A program made the translations under genes and the position numbers. Of a stretch of DNA of 64,000 nucleotides, positions 60,722 to 64,000 are shown in pieces. The notes beneath the pieces are model-generated. The model had not been told where the DNA came from. It did not search any database and saw only the letters and a program-made list of their open reading frames with translations. The first letter of the stretch is position 1. The number at the start of each line of letters is the position of its first letter. Source of the DNA: Arachnia propionica (GTDB lineage Bacteria > Actinomycetota > Actinomycetes > Propionibacteriales > Propionibacteriaceae). The DNA is taken from positions 1-64,000 of the forward strand of contig NZ_RQZG01000003.1 in assembly GCF_003859805.1 (NCBI RefSeq), read 5' to 3'.

Positions 60722-60732
60722 TGACACCGTCA
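60722..60732. promoter_or_regulatory. Third TGACnnnGTCA operator candidate
   Basis: TGACACCGTCA differs by one central base from the perfect operator at 55060-55070. It lies in the 240-base region 60650-60889 between the divergent csbD and second flavoprotein genes, 158 bases upstream of the latter. A weak promoter TTGCCC-17-GATACC lies at about 60811-60839. Nothing else is recognised in this region. Confidence 0.4.
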
Positions 60733-60889
60733 TGTGAGCGGTGCTCGCCCCTGCTGGTCCCCGGCGGCCACGGTCTGGGTCTTGATTCCCATCCCGGAAC
60801 CTCACTAGGTTGCCCTCAGCAGATGGTGCAACGATACCTGCCGACTCAAGTGGGCCGGGCGGTGCCGGGCTGAACAAGGAGGTCCCGTG

Positions 60890-63133
60890 ATGTATGACGT
60901 GATTGTGATCGGCTCCGGCATCGGCGGCCTGACAGCGGCAGGACTCCTGGCAGGGGTGGCGGGCAAGCGGGTGCTGGTGCTGGAGAAACACAGTGAACCC
61001 GGTGGTCAGACGCACACCTTCCGACGTGGTGGTGCGTCGTGGGATGTCGGGGTCCACTACGTGGGGGCGATGTCCCCCGGGGAGGATCCTCGGCTGTTGT
61101 CGGACTTTTTGTCGGCAGGCGAGTTGGGGTGGAACCGGATGCCCGAGGAGTTCGACCGCTACGTCTACCCGGACTTCGAACTGCGGCCCATCGCGGACGA
61201 GACCGAGTACTTCTCCCGCCTGGTGGAGCTGTTCCCCGCGGAGAAGCAGGCCATTGAACGCTGGTTCACCGACGTCAAGAAGGCACGTCGGTGGCTGCAG
61301 CTCGGTTTCGTCTCCCAGATGCTGCCCGCCCGGGCGGCGGCCAAGATGCGACTGGCGCAGCGGCTGACGGGCCGACTGGGCACGATGACGACCAGGGGGT
61401 GGCTGGACCAGCATGTCCGTGACGTGCGACTCAAGGCGCTGTTGGCCAGTCAGTGGGGTGACTACGGGGTGCCGCCCGCCAAGAGTGCCTTCGCGATGCA
61501 CGCCCTGATCTTCGACCACTACCTCAAGGGGGCGTGGTTCCCCGCCGGGGGCAGTTCCCGGATCGCCCGGACCTTCGAGGCCGGGATCGAGGCGGCGGGC
61601 GGCGCGGTCAGGGTGGAGCAGGAGGTGATCGACATCCGCGTCGAGAATGGCCGGGTCACGGGTGTCCACGTGCGGGATCTGCGCAGCAACACCCATGATC
61701 ACGAGCAGACCTACCTGGCGCCGGTCGTCATCTCCGCCGTCGGGGCGAGGAACACCTTCAACAAGCTGATGCCGAGCACCCACGACACCAAGCACCTGAC
61801 GGCCCCGCTGCGCGACCAGGTGGATCAGCTGGGGGTGGGCGATTCCGCCGTGGTGGCCTACATCCGGTTCCGGGAGGACCCCCGCGTGATCGGGGTGGAC
61901 GGGTCCAGCATCCGGGTCTTCGGGGATCACCACCACGACGACACGCCCACGCATGTCCAGAACCTCCTCGACGGGCGCGCCACGGAGGGGTTCATCTCGT
62001 TCCCGTCGGTGAAGGCCGGGCAGCCCGTCCACACCGCCGAGATCGTCACGAGTGCCCCGTATGCGGCGTTCCAGCAGTGGCGGAAGAGGGGGGTCCGCAA
62101 CCGGGGCGCGGACTACGACGCGTTGAAGCAGCGGATCGGGGATGGTCTGGTGGCGCTGGCGGACCGGGTGCTCCCGGGCTTCAGGGATCTCGTGGAGCAC
62201 GTGGAGGTCTCCACCCCCTTGACGGCCGAGCACTACACCTCCCATCCGTGGGGTGCGTTCTTCGGGCTCCCGGCCACCCCTGACCGGTTGCGGATGAAAC
62301 CGCTGGGGCCGCGGACCCCGATTCCGGGGCTGTACCTGGCCGGGCAGGACGCGATGAGCCTGGGTGTCGTCGGCGCGATGATGGGAGGGGTGGCTGCGGC
62401 CAGCCAGGTGCTGGGATCGAGGGGCTACCCCCGCATCATGAAGGCGGTGAGGGCCGGGCGGGCTCCGTTGCGCACGGACGGGCCGCTGCCACAGGGCAGG
62501 TTCCGTGCCCGGGTCGTCCTGAGCCGGGAGCTGACGCCGAGCGTGCAGGAGCTCACCGTCGAGATCGACGGCGAGGTGGGCACCTGGGTGCCCGGCCAGT
62601 TCGCCCGGCTGCTGGTGGCCCCTCACGAGTGGCGTGACTACTCCATCGTCGGGCTCGAGGAAGGGCGGCTGCGGTTGCTCATCAGCACTGCCACGGGAGG
62701 GCTCGGTTCGCGGTTCGCCGCCTCGGCGAGGCCGGGGACCCCGTTGCGGGTGGAGCTGCCCCTGGGCCGGTTCCAGGCATTTCCCTCGAACCGACGACGA
62801 CTCTTCGTCGCGACGGGGACGGGCCTGGCCCCGTTCCTGCCGATGTTCGCAGACCTGATGCAGGAGGACGACCTGCTGGTCTTCGGGTGCCGGACGGCGG
62901 CGGAGGACCTGACGACGCTGCTGACCGATCCGTTGCCGAGCACCATCCGTTGCATCAGCCGGGAGGCGGTACCGGGTGCCCGCCACGGCCGGGTGACCAC
63001 GGAGCTGTCGAAGCTGGACCTGGACTGGCGGAGGACTGAGGTGTACCTGTCGGGCTCGGACGCGATGATCGTCGACGCCACCCGGCTGCTGCACCAGAAG
63101 GGGGTCACGTTCCTACGAACCGAGCCGTACTGA
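60890..63133 (+). CDS. CrtI/RetSat-type FAD oxidoreductase fused to a flavin reductase, copy 2
   Basis: The 747-residue protein is a paralogue of the gene at 55081, roughly 55-60% identical by eye. It has VIGSGIGGLTAAGLLAGVAG at the start, VLEKHSEPGGQTHTFRRGG, GLYLAGQDAMSLGVVGAMMG, then the reductase module with RDYSIVGLEEG near 580 and LFVATGTGLAPFLPMF near 641. ATG 60890 lies six bases after AAGGAGGT; GTG 60887 is too close. The two copies differ in the middle, so they may act on different substrates. Its reductase part is complete. The gene stands alone, with a possible TGAC operator upstream. Confidence 0.88.
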   Translation: MYDVIVIGSGIGGLTAAGLLAGVAGKRVLVLEKHSEPGGQTHTFRRGGASWDVGVHYVGAMSPGEDPRLLSDFLSAGELGWNRMPEEFDRYVYPDFELRPIADETEYFSRLVELFPAEKQAIERWFTDVKKARRWLQLGFVSQMLPARAAAKMRLAQRLTGRLGTMTTRGWLDQHVRDVRLKALLASQWGDYGVPPAKSAFAMHALIFDHYLKGAWFPAGGSSRIARTFEAGIEAAGGAVRVEQEVIDIRVENGRVTGVHVRDLRSNTHDHEQTYLAPVVISAVGARNTFNKLMPSTHDTKHLTAPLRDQVDQLGVGDSAVVAYIRFREDPRVIGVDGSSIRVFGDHHHDDTPTHVQNLLDGRATEGFISFPSVKAGQPVHTAEIVTSAPYAAFQQWRKRGVRNRGADYDALKQRIGDGLVALADRVLPGFRDLVEHVEVSTPLTAEHYTSHPWGAFFGLPATPDRLRMKPLGPRTPIPGLYLAGQDAMSLGVVGAMMGGVAAASQVLGSRGYPRIMKAVRAGRAPLRTDGPLPQGRFRARVVLSRELTPSVQELTVEIDGEVGTWVPGQFARLLVAPHEWRDYSIVGLEEGRLRLLISTATGGLGSRFAASARPGTPLRVELPLGRFQAFPSNRRRLFVATGTGLAPFLPMFADLMQEDDLLVFGCRTAAEDLTTLLTDPLPSTIRCISREAVPGARHGRVTTELSKLDLDWRRTEVYLSGSDAMIVDATRLLHQKGVTFLRTEPY

Positions 63134-63256
63134 CCGGGCCCGCTCGCCCTGACTGCCCACCGTCGCCGCCCCTTGTGGGCACGAACCGCTGTGTTGGTTG
63201 TCCGGCAGCGTCAGCACCGTCGGCTCGTGCAAGCAACCCGCAAGTTCATGCTCACC

Positions 63257-64000
63257 TCAGGACGCTGCGAGCAGTTTCTTCGCGGTCTTCGCCGCAGCCG
63301 ACGACCCCGTGAACCCCGCCAACCATTCCCGCAGGGCCGGGTCCTGGGAGTTGCGCCCCAGCCGGAGCTGCTCGTCCAACAACAGCTGCAGCAACCCGCC
63401 GATGCCACGCTGCCCCCGATCCACCCTGGGCAACAACACGGTCAGCAGATCCACCACCATCCCCGGGTTCAACGCCGCCGCATCCGTCAACGACGAGGTC
63501 CAGCGGTTCAGGACACACACCGGCGCAGCCGCCGCCATACCCGCTGCCGTGTCCTCGACACCCAGCCGACCGGGTACCACGGCGACGAGCAGTTCCACCG
63601 CGAGTGCCTGGATCTCGGACTTTCCGCCGAGGGCGAAGGCCAGCAGTTGGGCGGTCTCCGGGGTCCAGGCTCCCGGATGCCCCAGCAGCTGTGGCAGAAC
63701 CTCCGCGAGGTGGCTGCCGTAGTCGATCAGCTCATGCGGGGCCAACCCTCTGGCCACCAGGTAACAGGTGCCAGCCGGGTCCATGAGAGCTGTCAGTGCC
63801 GAGTAACGGCTCGGCACGAGAATCTGATACCAGGGCGGTGGATTCGGAAGCTCACGGTCGTCATCGGGACGAACCACCTCCTGTTGTCTCACCTCCCAGT
63901 CGATACGCACCCGCCGGGTGGGAGCAGGCAGCTCCACTCCGACGACCTGGGAGACCCGCTTCCGATCCGCCTCGTTCAACCGCATCGCCGCCTGGGTGAG
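63257..64000 (-). CDS. Partial gene, helical-repeat protein of unknown function
   Basis: The frame is open from the right edge of the window (no stop up to 64000) to the stop at 63257, giving the last 247 or so residues. The chain is alpha-helical with HEAT-like character (AQLLAFALGGKSEIQALAVE, VVDLLTVLLPRVDRGQRGIG). It recalls actinobacterial DUF6493 proteins, but I am not certain. The first Met in the window (63985) is internal, since the frame continues upstream as LTQAAMRLNE. Confidence 0.6.
   Translation of the reverse strand, partial: LTQAAMRLNEADRKRVSQVVGVELPAPTRRVRIDWEVRQQEVVRPDDDRELPNPPPWYQILVPSRYSALTALMDPAGTCYLVARGLAPHELIDYGSHLAEVLPQLLGHPGAWTPETAQLLAFALGGKSEIQALAVELLVAVVPGRLGVEDTAAGMAAAAPVCVLNRWTSSLTDAAALNPGMVVDLLTVLLPRVDRGQRGIGGLLQLLLDEQLRLGRNSQDPALREWLAGFTGSSAAAKTAKKLLAAS

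Noticed and set aside
60811-60839. Promoter TTGCCC-17-GATACC for the second flavoprotein gene as a firm call
   Set aside because: Both boxes deviate from consensus and the leader would be about 45 bases; it is mentioned only as weak.
1-64000. CRISPR array, insertion sequence or transposase
   Set aside because: No regularly spaced short repeats and no transposase-like reading frame were found on either strand.

Overview
The window is high-GC, gene-dense actinobacterial DNA. A pyruvate,phosphate dikinase together with its regulatory kinase/phosphorylase, a PTS, a MurJ fused to a pseudokinase, tad genes and subtilases ending in PGLPxTG point to Propionibacteriales, probably Propionibacteriaceae. 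That placement is inference from gene content, not a database match. Several genes have a -10-like hexamer exactly 6 nt before the start codon, which suggests leaderless mRNAs.

Layout. 1-4563: a degenerating, duplicated array of small soluble proteins that look like toxin-immunity genes (two Imm32-like domains, one frameshifted copy, a deletion scar). 4711-6051: DUF222/HNH endonuclease. 6041-7701: GlxA/AraC-type regulator divergent from an isochorismatase-family hydrolase. 7752-10406: ppdK. 10534-10980: lipoprotein. 11036-17644: two tandem paralogous subtilases. 17851-22279: a complete sugar PTS in two genes (EIIA-HPr-EI fusion plus EIIBC with a second, cysteine-less EIIB). 22555-29966: a compact Tad/Flp-type operon (CpaB, CpaE, TadA, TadB, TadC, Flp-like pilin, and a membrane LysM protein with a SARP/BTAD-like C-terminus). 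29970-32936: TPP riboswitch, ykoE and a fused YkoD-YkoC-type ECF transporter. 33061-38578: DUF6049-type membrane protein and the MurJ-pseudokinase-discoidin protein. 38599-39477: PPDK regulatory protein. 39478-41155: cation efflux protein, a membrane-anchored GroEL-apical-domain-like protein, tRNA-Lys. 41198-44341: SnoaL/HxlR pair and RecQ. 44348-47707: amylosucrase-type GH13 and a patatin. 48068-49432: SH3b cell-wall peptidase. 49440-52407: membrane-fused copper nitrite reductase and DUF2249. 52506-52581: tRNA-Arg. 52587-54340: FMN reductase and luciferase-like monooxygenase. 54393-63133: TetR regulator and two large paralogous flavoproteins, each a CrtI/RetSat-type oxidoreductase fused to a flavin reductase, flanking an osmoprotectant ABC transporter and CsbD. 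63257-end: partial unrecognised gene.

How the parts may work together. PPDK and its regulator control PEP supply, and the PTS consumes PEP; amylosucrase links to alpha-glucan metabolism. The best candidates for something little described are the two flavoprotein-reductase fusions with a shared TGACnnnGTCA operator candidate, the membrane protein with a GroEL apical-like domain, the Tad locus with its LysM/BTAD membrane protein, the subtilases with an LPxTG-like end but no membrane anchor, and the repeated immunity modules with a visible deletion scar.
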